NCBI RefSeq assembly: GCF_048544455.1
Contig: NC_133526.1
Coordinates: 3,922,001 to 3,986,000, forward strand
Length of the DNA: 64,000 nucleotides
DNA from: Silene latifolia
Lineage: Eukaryota; Streptophyta; Magnoliopsida; Caryophyllales; Caryophyllaceae
Reading direction: 5' to 3'
A program made the translations under genes and the position numbers. The first letter of the stretch is position 1, and every line of letters starts with the position of its first letter. The notes under the pieces are model-generated. The model made no database searches, was not told the origin of the DNA, and saw only the letters and a program-made list of their open reading frames with translations. Below are positions 43,777 to 54,566 of this stretch, piece by piece.

Positions 43777-44023
43777 TCAGTTCATAGACTATACATATGA
43801 GGTAGTACCTCTTATTGTTTATTTTCTGAGTTTTATTTTAAAGTTTTTGAGTTCTGCTTTAGTATAAAGTTTTTTAGCACATTTACTAAAACATTACACT
43901 AAAAAAATATAATATTGCTCGAAAACTATATTTATAAATGGTAATATGTTCAGAAAAAATGTGTATATGCTCAAAAACTAAAGGTCTGATTTACTACCTC
44001 AGATGTGTAATTCTTTTTTTCTC
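43777..44023. mobile_element. MULE-like small element, unit B only
   Basis: It is flanked by TAACAATGA on both sides (43768-43776 and 44024-44032), a 9-bp duplication. Inverted text near the ends includes ATACATATGAGGTAGTA and rc(TTACTACCTCAGATGTGT). It is absent from units A and C. The same family word (TTGAGCATATGTATAT) occurs at 27280-27350. Superfamily assignment rests on the 9-bp duplication. Confidence 0.65.
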
Positions 44024-44444
44024 TAACAATGACACAAAAATTATTATTCATCAATAATTTATGGATAAATATTAATAAATATAAATATATATTTTGATCT
44101 TCAATTTTATTTTTACTAATCAAATAAAAAACTATATTTAGTTAGTTTGTAAATCTTACAATCCTACAATCCGGTTCTACCGAATTGATTCAAAGTAGAA
44201 TCCCGATCCTGACAACATTGCTTATTGGTTGGCTCTCTTTAATCTTTATGCACAAAAAATAATTCCTCCTGTTTTTATTACTTTATTTAATTTGGCTAGT
44301 TTATGGTAAACTCGCAATGCTAAACCTGTTACGAAGTAGAATAGGAAAGACAGGAATTGATGCTTTATTAGTAATTTAGTTTCCTATATATAATACTCCG
44401 TATATTGTTGTTCTATAACGCACAAATCTTACCCAAACAGAGCC
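44024..44444. other. Spacer before B7
   Basis: AT-rich and non-coding, homologous to 22270-22757 and 63160-63574. The leader ends CTTACCCAAACAGAGCC before the ATG. Confidence 0.5.
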
Positions 44445-45776
44445 ATGACTACTAGACCTCGAAAAACACAAAAGATTAACCACGGTGGTGGTGGTGGTGG
44501 TGGTGGTGGTGGTGGTGGTAATTCTGCAACAATCGACGATTTGGATGATCATATATTAACTCAAATATTATTTAAACTTCCGTCTTGTGCACCTATAATA
44601 GCATGCAAGCTTATAAACAAACGTTGGTGTTCTTTAATCTCCAACCCTAAATTTGCAGCTCATTTCTCCGATCATAAGAAGGAAATTACTACTCTTCCCG
44701 AACCATGTTCCAATATTGATGATGACGAGACACCATGGTCCTTTATTGCAACTACGAGTGGTATTAATGTCCATCGGTACCAATATTGTGGGATCAATGA
44801 CGCCGTCTTTGGGTCCTCAAAATTCTCACCGGGATTCTTACCTTGTAATTTCCATATCAAGGCAACTTTCAAGGACTTAGTCTTATGTTCTTGTTCCCTA
44901 AACAATAAGGGAAAGAATCCAATTTATTACATTACCAATCCACTAACCAAGCAATGGTTTGCTCTGCCACCATGTCCGGGTATTATCGACGTTTTGGATT
45001 TTGTGCCATGGGTTGGTTTAGTATGCCAAGAGCCTTATGACTACACCCAAGATTACAAGTTTCGGGTTGTCGTTATTGATGAATGCCCACTACCGGTTTA
45101 TAAATTGCTGGTTTATTGTTCTGAGATTGGTGAATGGAAGAAATTTAAACTTAGTGTATCGGTCAAACCTGAACTAAAAGCTCAAAACAGACATTATAAA
45201 GAAATATTTCAGGGTGTTGTTTGTAATGGCATCATCTACTTTCAGCATAGGTTATATTTCGCTGCGTTTAATCCATTTGATGTGGACGAAACGACTGACA
45301 CTAGAAAAATTGAGGCTAAGGTTCTCCCGTCATTGCCAGACCCAGTTGAAGGTTATTTGCAAGAATCTTCGGGACAATTGTTCATCGTGCATAATTCTAT
45401 TAAACAAAACTATGTATGGTACAATAAACATGGGAGGGCCATTGAATTCCCATTGAAGGTCTGGAAATTGGACCCGAATCAAGTACCTTTGATGTGGAAG
45501 ACGACTTTCGAAGGTTCATGCACCGGCAATATGAAAAAACCGGATCCACTCTTTGATATTATCAACTCAAATCGCTACCTTTTTAAAGATTGTATAGGGA
45601 TGCACCCGAACAACGACAAATTGATTTATCTACATCTTTTGCGAGAGGAGCAGTTGGTTTTGTGTGATACACGAACAACATTGATAAAGCCTTTAAAAAA
45701 CTTATCGGGATACGACTTTAGAAAGTTTCATAGGCTCGAGCTCCAGTGGTGGCCCACCTCGGTTCCTAAGGTATAA
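44445..45776 (+). CDS. F-box protein B7
   Basis: Predicted 443-residue intact F-box protein. The N-terminus has one basic TTRPRKTQKINH segment and twelve glycines from a pure GGT run. The F-box is at about 30-70 (IDDLDDHILTQILFKLP, INKRWCSLISNPKF). The C-terminal region includes YYITNPLTKQWFALPPCPG, VCQEPYDYTQDYKFRVVVIDEC, VKPELKAQ and an early end at LELQWWPTSVPKV, without the KAYLSN tail of other members. This is the functional counterpart of A7. The probable role is an SCF substrate receptor. Confidence 0.88.
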   Translation: MTTRPRKTQKINHGGGGGGGGGGGGNSATIDDLDDHILTQILFKLPSCAPIIACKLINKRWCSLISNPKFAAHFSDHKKEITTLPEPCSNIDDDETPWSFIATTSGINVHRYQYCGINDAVFGSSKFSPGFLPCNFHIKATFKDLVLCSCSLNNKGKNPIYYITNPLTKQWFALPPCPGIIDVLDFVPWVGLVCQEPYDYTQDYKFRVVVIDECPLPVYKLLVYCSEIGEWKKFKLSVSVKPELKAQNRHYKEIFQGVVCNGIIYFQHRLYFAAFNPFDVDETTDTRKIEAKVLPSLPDPVEGYLQESSGQLFIVHNSIKQNYVWYNKHGRAIEFPLKVWKLDPNQVPLMWKTTFEGSCTGNMKKPDPLFDIINSNRYLFKDCIGMHPNNDKLIYLHLLREEQLVLCDTRTTLIKPLKNLSGYDFRKFHRLELQWWPTSVPKV

Positions 45777-45970
45777 TTGCCGAATGCCTCTCAATAGACA
45801 CATACAATAGTTGTTTTAATCCCAATGTGTATGGTTAATCTTGTGGCCCACCTCAGTATCTTCTTGAAGCTTAAAGTGTATTTGCGATTATTATTTCTAT
45901 TTTAATCCGTGTAAGAGTTAGATTGGTGGTCAGTAGCGGAATTAAGGGGGCTAGAATTGTTTTAATCGTG
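45777..45970. other. 3' flank of B7 to the retroposon
   Basis: This includes CATACAATAGTTGTTTTAATC and ends with the target sequence TTGTTTTAATCGTG. In unit A most of this stretch is deleted, which altered the A7 C-terminus. Confidence 0.55.
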
Positions 45971-46524
45971 TTTTTTTTTTTTTTTTAGAAAAGAACAATT
46001 CATTAATAGAACGTCATGTCGGCACTTACAAAGAATAACTATAATTGAAAACAAATCTAATGGAAACCGAAGAAAAATAATTTTCTTATAAACTAGGGAT
46101 CTCAAAACAGTATCTGACAATTCGGCTCGTCCTATTATCCCTATCTTTATGTAGCTTTTGAGGGGATCCTTCGTTTGATTTATGAGATAAAATTTATCTC
46201 TGATTGGTTCCAAAGATCGTTGACAAATCACTTTTACCCCTTGAAAGAACACGCGGCAAACCATCAACGAACTACTCCTGACTATATTACTGATGAAACT
46301 AAAACCACGAATAAATGGAAAACCCCCGAAATAAGGGACGGAAAAACGATTCTCACCAAAAGGGAGACTTTTATTGAATAGAAGATAGGTATGCATACTA
46401 TTGATTAAAATTTAAAATTTGAAACAATTTTGGGGCTTACCATCGATCGATTGATAATCGATGGAGCCCCTTGTATAATTTGGGGGAGGTTAGGGTTTTT
46501 TAGAGAGAGTTTTTTGAGAGAGAG
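45971..46524 (-). mobile_element. Retroposon with poly(A) tail and 14-bp TSD
   Basis: Flanked by TTGTTTTAATCGTG at 45957-45970 and 46525-46538. On the minus strand it starts CTCTCTCTCAAAAAACTCTC, continues through ACCCTAACC and ends with a run of 16 A (45971-45986 on plus). A poly(A) tail plus a 14-bp duplication shows LINE-type retrotransposition. The body encodes no domain I recognise. It may be an internally deleted LINE or a processed transcript with an intact 5' end. Unit A has only the empty target. Confidence 0.8.
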
Positions 46525-46631
46525 TTGTTTTAATCGTGTCTTTTGGTTGTACGATAATCGTACAGGTTGAATCCTTCCCATTATGCACTCAATAATCCGC
46601 TAATTACGGTCTGATTCTATATTAAGGAATA

Positions 46632-49436
46632 CTAGTTAAAAAGCCCGTGCGATGCACGGGACTCTCATTAGGATCATCTGTTTAAATATATTCTATAGTT
46701 GATAAAAAAAGCTCAATTATGTTTAAATCATTGATAAATAAAAGTTCGTGATTGGTATAGTTGATCATCAATGAACTATTAGTGCTTTTATCATAGAACT
46801 TTTGTCATTTAGTAGTTATCATTTCAGTTGTAAAACATCAAGTAACATTGTAAGAGTATGTAGTTAGTTTTTTCAGTATTGTTATAGGCATCACTGGTTT
46901 TTAATTAAATACAAAATGTTATCTCCATAAACATAGTGCAGCTTACCAAATAACCCGCTCTTAATAATTGAGACAGACCTTTATGAGTTTTACAAATTAT
47001 TTTAACCTATAACAATTACGTAAAACTAAATGGTGTTACATAAAGCAACATGTATCATAATTATCTATATTTAGTGTGTTTAGAGAAAATGTAAGATCTC
47101 TTACAACATAAGTTTACCTTGACTATCTACAATTAAGAGTGTTTTCGTCTATATACTTATCGTAAAATCAAATCCATACTGAATTCCAATAAAATTAGCA
47201 ATCTCTAAACAACAATACAAATGCATGAGGCTTCCATTAGGATCATCTTTTACAATATGCATGTTGAATGTTCTAAGAATCTGTTGAACAATAGAATGCA
47301 AATGTTGGTTTAATTTACATTGTCATGGTTTGGTAGTAAAATTCTATTAAGTTAATAAAAAAAAAGGCCTAACTATGTTGAAAATAGGAACACGCAAAAC
47401 TATTGGGTTGATTTAGTTGATTATTGATGGACCATCGATCCATTTAACATAAAAGCTACTCTTTTTGGTTTACGTTAATTATATTATGTAGTTACCTATT
47501 TTTATTGTTGTACGCACCATCGATTTTAGTCAATTTAAAACGTCATTTTCAAAAATGTGGTTTAATTCCTTAAAATGAACACATGATAACTGAGACTGAC
47601 TTTTATAAGATTCACAAATTAGATTAACTTACAACATCTACCAATATATCCCATTTTGTAAGCATGCGACAGTGTAAATGTTGAATGGTGGTACGCAAAA
47701 CAACTGTTTGAAGGATTTTGTTAGATCCCTAAATAATAAATTTGTTTTTGACTATCTACCATTAAGACTGGTTGTTCCCTATGAACTTCATGCGAAATAT
47801 ATAATACGACATCTAATTTTGTAGATGTGGGATATATTTTTGAGTGAATTAATGATCAACTTTTCAAAGTCTGACCTCCAAAAAGCAAATGAAGAGTTTT
47901 GTGTGGATTGGAGGGAGTAGGATATTAGGATACTACTGTTAAACTCGATTAGTTTTAGATTAATTTTATTATAATTATAACTCATTTTTGTTTATTTGAA
48001 ATTTTGTCTATCAACAAAATCAAGTATCATTATCTTACATTATTATTCCACTCTTTTATTTATAATAACAAAATGAACAAATTTTCAAAAAAGAGTTTCA
48101 ATTTTAAGAAAATGGCTTCAAATTACTAATTATATATGTACAATCGTTTCACTTCATAACCAATATATATGCAATTTATCTTTATTTTAACCTAATTTAT
48201 TACACTAAGCAGTACCTTATATTCAACTAAACTCATATGCGATACCTCATAGTTGGCCATTAACAAAAAAAAAAGAATTTTTTTTGAAAACTCGGGTTAC
48301 AAAAGTGGGGAGTGGTCGAAACCTCAGGGCACCAAAGTGGAATTATGCAAACCTCAGGGCACTAAAGTGGAACTAAGCCAAACCTCAGGGGACCAAAATG
48401 GAGATTTTCCAAAAAAGAAAATTTTTTATGAAAAGCTACTGCAAAAATTATTGAACTTTTAAATATACCCAGCCATACGCAAATCGCGGTAAATAATTAA
48501 GTGAATAAAAACACATAGATGAATTGGAATTAAGAAAGTAAAAATTGATGTAACCGAATAATTTTGTATATTTGGCAGTTCAATACATTTCTAATGTCTA
48601 TTATGGATTTGATATGAATTTGAAACCAGTTTGAAGAAAATATTCTGTGATATAATAGCAGATTATATATAGTCTGCTCAATTTTTCTATATATTTATCG
48701 TACACTGATTCATTCATAAAATCATAGTTAGCTGGTTCTTGGATTATTAGTCCCGTATAAAATTGTAATTCTTGACTTTGTTCATTTGCATTTAAATTTT
48801 TGGCTTGACAAAATCAATATGAAACTTATTTAAAATTTTTAAATGATATAAAAGAACAACTCGAATATTTTGTAAATCTTTTAAATATTCAAAAAAATTT
48901 TAAAATAAAATTAATATTATTACTACACGGGTTTCACTAAGTAGTTAAAGTCGAGCAACTTAGATTTTGGAGAATATTTTATATTTGTAAAAAAATATAG
49001 GATCTCTTTTGTTTTTTTTTTCTCACAATTAGTAATTGTATGTTTTTAAAATATGCAATTTTAATACTTTTATACGTTTATTATATGAACTTTTTTGCGT
49101 TATAAATATTTCTAAAATAAATATTCTTTATAAAGTTATTTTCCTATTATTATTTTAGTAAAGAATAATAAATAAATTATTAGATCCACTTCTATTAGTA
49201 TTATTTTTCTCATAAATAATTGATCTACTTCTAGTAAGATTATTTTCTCATAAATTATTAGATCTACTTCGATTAGGATAATTTTTTCATAAATTATTAA
49301 GAGGAAAAAGCTAGATCTACACTTATTAGGATAATGTTAATAATTTTATATAAATTTTTTTTATATATAGGAATTCTAAAAAAGTTGGATTCTCTAATAT
49401 CGCTCGAAAAGTTTCTACTTTATATATATGTATTGA
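46632..49436 (-). mobile_element. Non-autonomous Helitron, unit B only
   Basis: Inserted between A and T: unit A reads AAGGAATATTGGATTG, while B reads AAGGAATA, then the element, then TTGGATTG. On the minus strand it starts TC (49436) and ends CTAG (46632), preceded by a hairpin with stem CCCGTGC/GCACGGG and loop ATC. This is the Helitron 3' structure. It is 2,805 bp with no helicase or Rep motif. The 3' half holds two diverged direct copies about 570 bp apart. A three-copy CCTCAGGG(C/G)ACCAAA-type repeat lies at 48319-48400. Confidence 0.88.
48319..48405. repeat. Short tandem repeat inside the Helitron
   Basis: Three diverged copies of AAACCTCAGGGCACCAAAGT occur at spacings of about 30-33 bp. 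A small open frame spans them but is explained by the repeat, not by a gene. Confidence 0.7.
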
Positions 49437-50407
49437 TTGGATTGAATCACATCAAATCCCAGTGAGCATGTGATTCTAATTTTCCAATTTCCAACCATAG
49501 TATGTACACAACGGTGGAGCGAGGGGGATAGTAGGGACGCTCGTTCTTATTAACGTTGAAAATTTCAAAAGTTTTGATTAAAATCTTCAAAAAAAATTGA
49601 GGGCAGCTGAAAATATTCGCCTCCCTGACTTTAAATTTTGACTCCATCACTATTTAACACCTGATCAGTGGTAGAGCTGTGGAGGCAGGGATTAGAATCG
49701 TTAAATTAAATTGTTTAAGTAGAATCGTTAAATTCTTAAATGTAGGATTAAGATCTTATAACTTTAGGTTCATAGGTTTTACTTTATCCTATTCAAGTAG
49801 TATTCATTTGCACGACTTTTGGTTAGTTGTAGCATATATAAATCTAACTATTTCTAGTTTTTGTTGTTCAATCATTGATCTCAAGTTGTTGTAATGATTT
49901 GGTATGGTTTTGTAGTTGCTTATGATGTTCATAAACTATACCAGTATACCATCAAAAGTGGTAATATAATTAATGGTGTAGAATTTGAGTTTTATAATAA
50001 TGTTTTCGAGTTTTGTTGTATGGAAATGAGATATATTATAAAGCTTATAAACTCACCCATTCAAAAAAAAAAAAAAAAAAAAAAAACTTTCAAAAAGCTC
50101 TGAAAATCCACACATAAACTCAATTAGATTTAGGTCAGTTGTACGATACTATGATACTATTATACCACCATACCCTTATACCACTAGAGGTATAATATTA
50201 ATAATTACACTTTTTTAAATATTCTCTCTATTCCAGTAAATAATTTATACTTACTTTATTTTTCTCTCATAAATAAAACAGGTATAAAATACTCACCCGA
50301 ACAAAGGAATGGGAGTACGTTTTACAGTTTTACTCTTTACTTCAGCTTTTAACCTAATGTACCTTGGTCCAATGCCTTCGTCTTTTGTACTAAGGAATGT
50401 AAAACTA
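49437..50407. other. Right flank of unit B after the Helitron
   Basis: Resumes unit A-like sequence (24215-24960), non-coding, with a poly(A) run near 50064. The part from 50215 to 50407 differs from unit A because small elements inserted or were lost. Confidence 0.55.
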
Positions 50408-50604
50408 CTTCCTCCAATCTCCTATGTTGTTCTCTTTTATTTGTTTATCCAAGAATTAAGAGAAATTATTTGGACCAGACAATATACATGACCCTTCATA
50501 TAATTGATTTTTGACTACATAAATTTGTCAAAAAAGAAAAGAGGAAACAACAATAAAATTGGACGAAAAGGAAAAAAAGGAACAACATAGAAAATTGGAG
50601 GGAG
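50408..50604. mobile_element. Stowaway-like MITE
   Basis: The left end is TA then CTTCCTCCAATCTCCTATGT. The right end in reverse complement is TA then CTCCCTCCAATTTTCTATGT, and both continue TGTTGTTC. It is 197 bp. Unit A keeps only the right end (to 25717). Confidence 0.75.
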
Positions 50605-50619
50605 TATTTATCATTTTTT

Positions 50620-51100
50620 GAATCCATTTTTGAAATAATGCTCAAAAATAAATATTTGTCGTTTTGGGTCGATTTTGAAAATATTTGTCAAAATGGTGTC
50701 CACGTAGGCTCGGAATTTCTAGACCTGAAACACGCCACTACCGATGGCGTGTTTTGTGAAGGAAACACGCCATTAGCAGTGGCGTGTCTTTACAACAATT
50801 TTTTTCTTCAACTGACAGAACTTAAAAAAAAATAAAAAAAATAAAAAAAATTATACATAGACACGTCATAGGGAGTGGCGTGTTTCCGCTCCGAAACCCG
50901 CCATTCCAAATGGCGTGTTTGTTTTAGTCCATTTTTTAATGAAGTTTCTTTCCCTACTCATTATAAACACGCCATTGGTAATGGCGTGTTTTAGGTCCAG
51001 AAATCTCGAGACTACGTGGACAACATTTTGACAAATATTTTCAAAACTGACTCTAAACGATAAATATTTTATTTTTGAACATTATTTCAAAAGAGGATTC
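50620..51100. mobile_element. Mutator-like MITE with long inverted arms, unit B
   Basis: Copy of 25733-26203 with the same 9-bp TCATTTTTT duplication. It is 10 bp longer because of A-run changes near 50825. Confidence 0.85.
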
Positions 51101-52127
51101 TCATTTTTTCCACTTTTTCAGTGGGTTAGTGACCCCACGACCCAGATGATGGTTTTGTCATCCTTCCTTGAAATACCTACGTGACATCTTTATTGTTATG
51201 TTGAATGACTCATTCTCTAACTTCAAATCATAAAGTTTATGGTAGACTGGTAGTGCATTTTTCGTAATCAATATTGATCAATATTATGGTGAAGTTGACT
51301 TGATAAGAGCAATAGCAATAGTAGAACTTTATATAAAGTTCTTCACATGCCATGTCACAATGCACCAACCCCAATTTTTAAGAATTTTGGTTCACAATAG
51401 AAGAACTTTATATGAAGTTCTTAGATGGAAAAAAATCATAAATAAATAATGTAAAATGGTTTCTCACATTTTTCAAAGTTATATTTATTGGTTTACATTT
51501 TTCAATATTTTAGAACTTGGTTCTTATTTTAGAACTTGGTTCTTAAAAATAAGAACCAACTTTTAAATGCAATAGAAGAACTTTTAAAATAAAGTTCTTG
51601 GTGATAACCCCAATGCCAAGAACTACTATTGCTATTGCTCTAAGAGGGTTTACTAGGTCGGATGTGGATCAGATGTATTTTACTACTCTCTCTGACCGGA
51701 GACTAAAGGTGTCATAGGGAAAAATATATAATTAAAGAAAATATGAAAAAATGAGGGATAAATAGGAAAAAAATTGGCCTAATAATTCTAGGTTTAATTG
51801 TGGGTTGTTAAGTGAGTCATTTAATGACATTTTTTATAAAATGTACACAAAGACAACTTGGTAATGTTGTAAGTCAAATAAGTAATGTTACCTTTTATTT
51901 GTATCGTCCGTTTACACTAAGGATTACCTTTAATCTGCGTCGGAGGAGTACTTTAAATTACAAATACAATTAAAAATCAATTTTTATATTAAAAATTATA
52001 AATTTAATAATAAAATAATCATTAAAATGACTTAATTCTTAGGACTGTGGGGGTGTGTGGTATACGGCGGATTGAGAAATTTTTAGCATATTCAAGGCTT
52101 TTAGCATGTTTAACTCACAAATCTATT
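51101..52127. other. Right end of unit B
   Basis: Non-coding, matching 26204-26896, interrupted by the Tourist-like MITE (51307-51640). It contains the left part of the MITE that is complete at 26809-27190 and stops at the unit C junction. Confidence 0.6.
51307..51640. mobile_element. Tourist/PIF-Harbinger-like MITE, unit B only
   Basis: Perfect inverted ends GAGCAATAGCAATAGTAG are flanked by TAA on both sides. Unit A has the empty site (TTGATAAGAGGGTTTAC at about 26388). It is 334 bp, with an AT-rich interior repeating AAGAACTT/AAGTTCTT words. Confidence 0.9.
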
Positions 52128-52301
52128 ATTTATATCCTTCTTTGGCGAGAGGATCGCTTGGTTTTGTGCGATACAAGAACAAAATTGATCAGGCCTTTAT
52201 TTAGTCTTCTAGGATATCGTTTCAAGTTGCTTCGTAGACTCGAGCTCCAGTGGTGGCCTACCTCAGTTCCTAAGGCATACTTGTCAAATACCTCTCCATA
52301 G
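52128..52301 (+). pseudogene. Gene-1 stub C1
   Basis: The last 57 codons and stop of a gene-1-type F-box protein (IYILLWREDRLVLCDTRTKL to WWPTSVPKAYLSNTSP) remain, with three changes from A1. The first about 380 codons are missing because the unit boundary falls inside the gene. It is followed by a typical gene-1 3' flank. No start codon or F-box. Confidence 0.92.
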
Positions 52302-52992
52302 ACTCATACTTGTTTTCACAATTTCACCCATATTCGCTGGTATATTTTTCGCTTTGCCCTTATTTTTCTAGTTTCTATTTTTTGTCCCATATCGGAGTTG
52401 GGAGATGTAGTATCCATTATTACATTATCCATTATTTTTTTTCCCATATGTCTGTCATCCTTTTGCGGTTTTGCGCTGACGGTTGAGATGATGGCCGCCT
52501 TCTTTGTTGAGCAGTATGGCTTCAGGGCAAATCTGCATATTTCCAAAACTTATACGAGAGGGGTTTCGTACGAGAATATTTAACAAATCATTTCCTTTGT
52601 CCCTGTCATTTGTTTACGAATTTTATTCATAGATGTCTCATTTATTTGTTTACCTTTCTATATAGGAGTATTATTTTTCTCTTATCATCCTTGTTCAGTT
52701 ATTCGTAGTTGAAACCACTGACTCGAATATGACTAGATTTGAAGGATTCGACTTGAAGATGACTCAAAATAACAAATTTAAATTCACTCTTAATAATATA
52801 TTCGTTACAATTTACAAAACAAAAGATCAACAATCAAACATTTTTCGATTATAAATAAGTGTTTTCGCAAAATACGAGTACATAAAATATTCATCTTAAT
52901 ATTGACCCAAACATGACCAGGACAATTATACGTTACTTAATTAATACTGTACGACTCAACGTCCAAAGTGACTCAATAACTAGACCTGTAAG
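52302..52992. other. 3' flank of the C1 stub
   Basis: Nearly identical to 31528-32220, including the ATAAAATATTC segment shared with B. Non-coding. Confidence 0.6.
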
Positions 52993-53492
52993 TAGAGGTG
53001 GCAATCATTGACACGATCCAAAAAGATGACACAAACCCAACACGAAATTAGCGGATTAGGGTTAAGACGTCATGACCGATTTAAGTGATTGGTTTACACG
53101 AACACAACACAAAACTTAAATGGGTCGGATTAGGTTGAGCTCTTTTGACACGAATTCGACACGAATAACCCATTTATTTAAAAGTGTCGTAATATATTTT
53201 GAATCAATAATCCAAACAAACAACTTAAAAATAAGTATTTTTATTCATCAATTTTGGGATAATAGGGTCTAACGCTTAGCTTATTTTATTAGTTTATTGG
53301 GTTAAACATGTTAAATGGGTTAAAAATTATCAGCTAAAAGATAAATGAATTAAACAGTAAGTTGGGTTGGGTTAGGGTTGAGACAAATGACTCGTTTATG
53401 TAATTGGGTCGGGTTAGAGTCGGGTAGTGATGACCCGTTTAAAGTTTACACGGACACAAACACGATACGATCTAATCTGTTTGTCAGGTCTA
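52993..53492. mobile_element. hAT-like MITE, 500 bp, unit C
   Basis: Third copy of the element at 7804-8303, flanked by CCTGTAAG and CCTGTAAC. Same length in all three units. Confidence 0.65.
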
Positions 53493-53638
53493 CCTGTAAC
53501 GATTCAAAATAACCCAACCCGAAATATAAGGCACATATATACTCGAGGCCTAGATGCGAGGAATCCCCTTTAATAACGCCCCAAGCCGCCAAACTTCCCC
53601 TGTCTTTCTTCAATTAATTAGACTGGTTAACACAAAAG

Positions 53639-54091
53639 ATGAACCGCAGTGGCGGCAGCAACGGCAGTGGCACCGACAGCGGTAATTCAACAACAATCAA
53701 CGATTTGGATGATTATATGTTAACTCAAATATTATTTGGACTTCCATCTTGTACACCTATAGTAGCATGTAAGGTTGTAAATAAACGTTGGTGTTCTTTA
53801 ATCTCCGACCCTAAATTTGGGTCTCACTATTCCTATTATAAGAGAGAAAGCACTACTACTCTTTCGAAATTAGGTCACAATATTGATGATGACGAACTAC
53901 CATGGACCTTCACGAGAATTATGATGGATGTTAAAGCCGTTTTCGGGTTCCCAAAATTATCGCTGGAATTCTTACGTTGTCGTTTCGTAATTGAGGCAAC
54001 TTTCATGGACTTAGTCTTATGTTCCAATAACAAAAGGGTCACGAAATACAAATTAAAGATACGAAAGACTGGTCTTTCAATAAATAACTGA
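53639..54091 (+). pseudogene. Truncated F-box gene C2 (F-box-only ORF)
   Basis: The start, Gly/Ser linker and F-box (about residues 20-60, INDLDDYMLTQILFGLP) are intact. After LCSNN the coding sequence is fused to DNA equivalent to 11853 in unit A. This adds 17 unrelated residues and a stop after 150 residues. A deletion equivalent to about 8915-11853 in unit A, roughly 2.9 kb, removed the rest of the gene. The retained middle (ELPWTFTRIMMDVKAVFG) differs from A2 and B2. If expressed, the product would keep the SKP1-binding part without a substrate-binding region. Confidence 0.85.
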
Positions 54092-54566
54092 TTAAAAGAC
54101 CGTATCTCCCAAGTTTTAGTGGTTAGGGAGAAATGGTATAAACCACTACAAGAATTCAGTTCTCGGGCGACTAAAATTGGCGATGGATTGGCATCGCTAA
54201 AATGAAATTGGCGACCGAAAATAGTCGGCCATCTGTCGTCGCAACGCTTAGTCGCCTAAATAGACTCAGGCGACGGATTTCAGTCGCGAAATTGGCAACG
54301 GCCCTGACAATTAGCGACTGAAGAGCGACTGATTTTGTAGCTAAAAATGGCAACGAATACTGCTGGTGGTCGCCAAATTGGCGACGGATTAAGAGGATTA
54401 GCGACAACATTCGGTCGCTAATTTAGCGACGGTAAATAATGCAGTCGCCACTCAGTCCCCAGTTCAAAAAAAAGCAACAGACCCTTGGCATTGGGTTGTG
54501 TATAATTTAATTTTGAATTCATAACTTAATAGGAGTACCAAATATAGAAAATATTATACAATCTAA
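54092..54566. other. Spacer with a CACTA-like end, unit C
   Basis: This holds the exact empty site of the Tourist-like MITE (about 54110-54123) and a longer version of the CACTA-like fragment (54146-54460), including GCGACGGATTTCAGTCGCGA absent from A and B. No gene is seen. Confidence 0.55.

Larger units (their letters stand above)
29405..52131 (+). repeat. Segmental tandem duplication, unit B
   Basis: This repeats unit A in gene order (1, 2, 3, chimeric 4/5, 6, 7) and in the right-hand flank. It has extra insertions: a hAT-like MITE (29695), a Stowaway (41515), a MULE-like element (43777), a retroposon (45971), a Helitron (46632) and a Tourist-like MITE (51307). It ends in a 4-bp microhomology junction with gene-1 sequence. 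Confidence 0.85.

Noticed and set aside
48253..48462. Small open frame inside the Helitron
   Set aside because: Its apparent sequence repeats come from a tandem DNA repeat. It has no start context or protein similarity.
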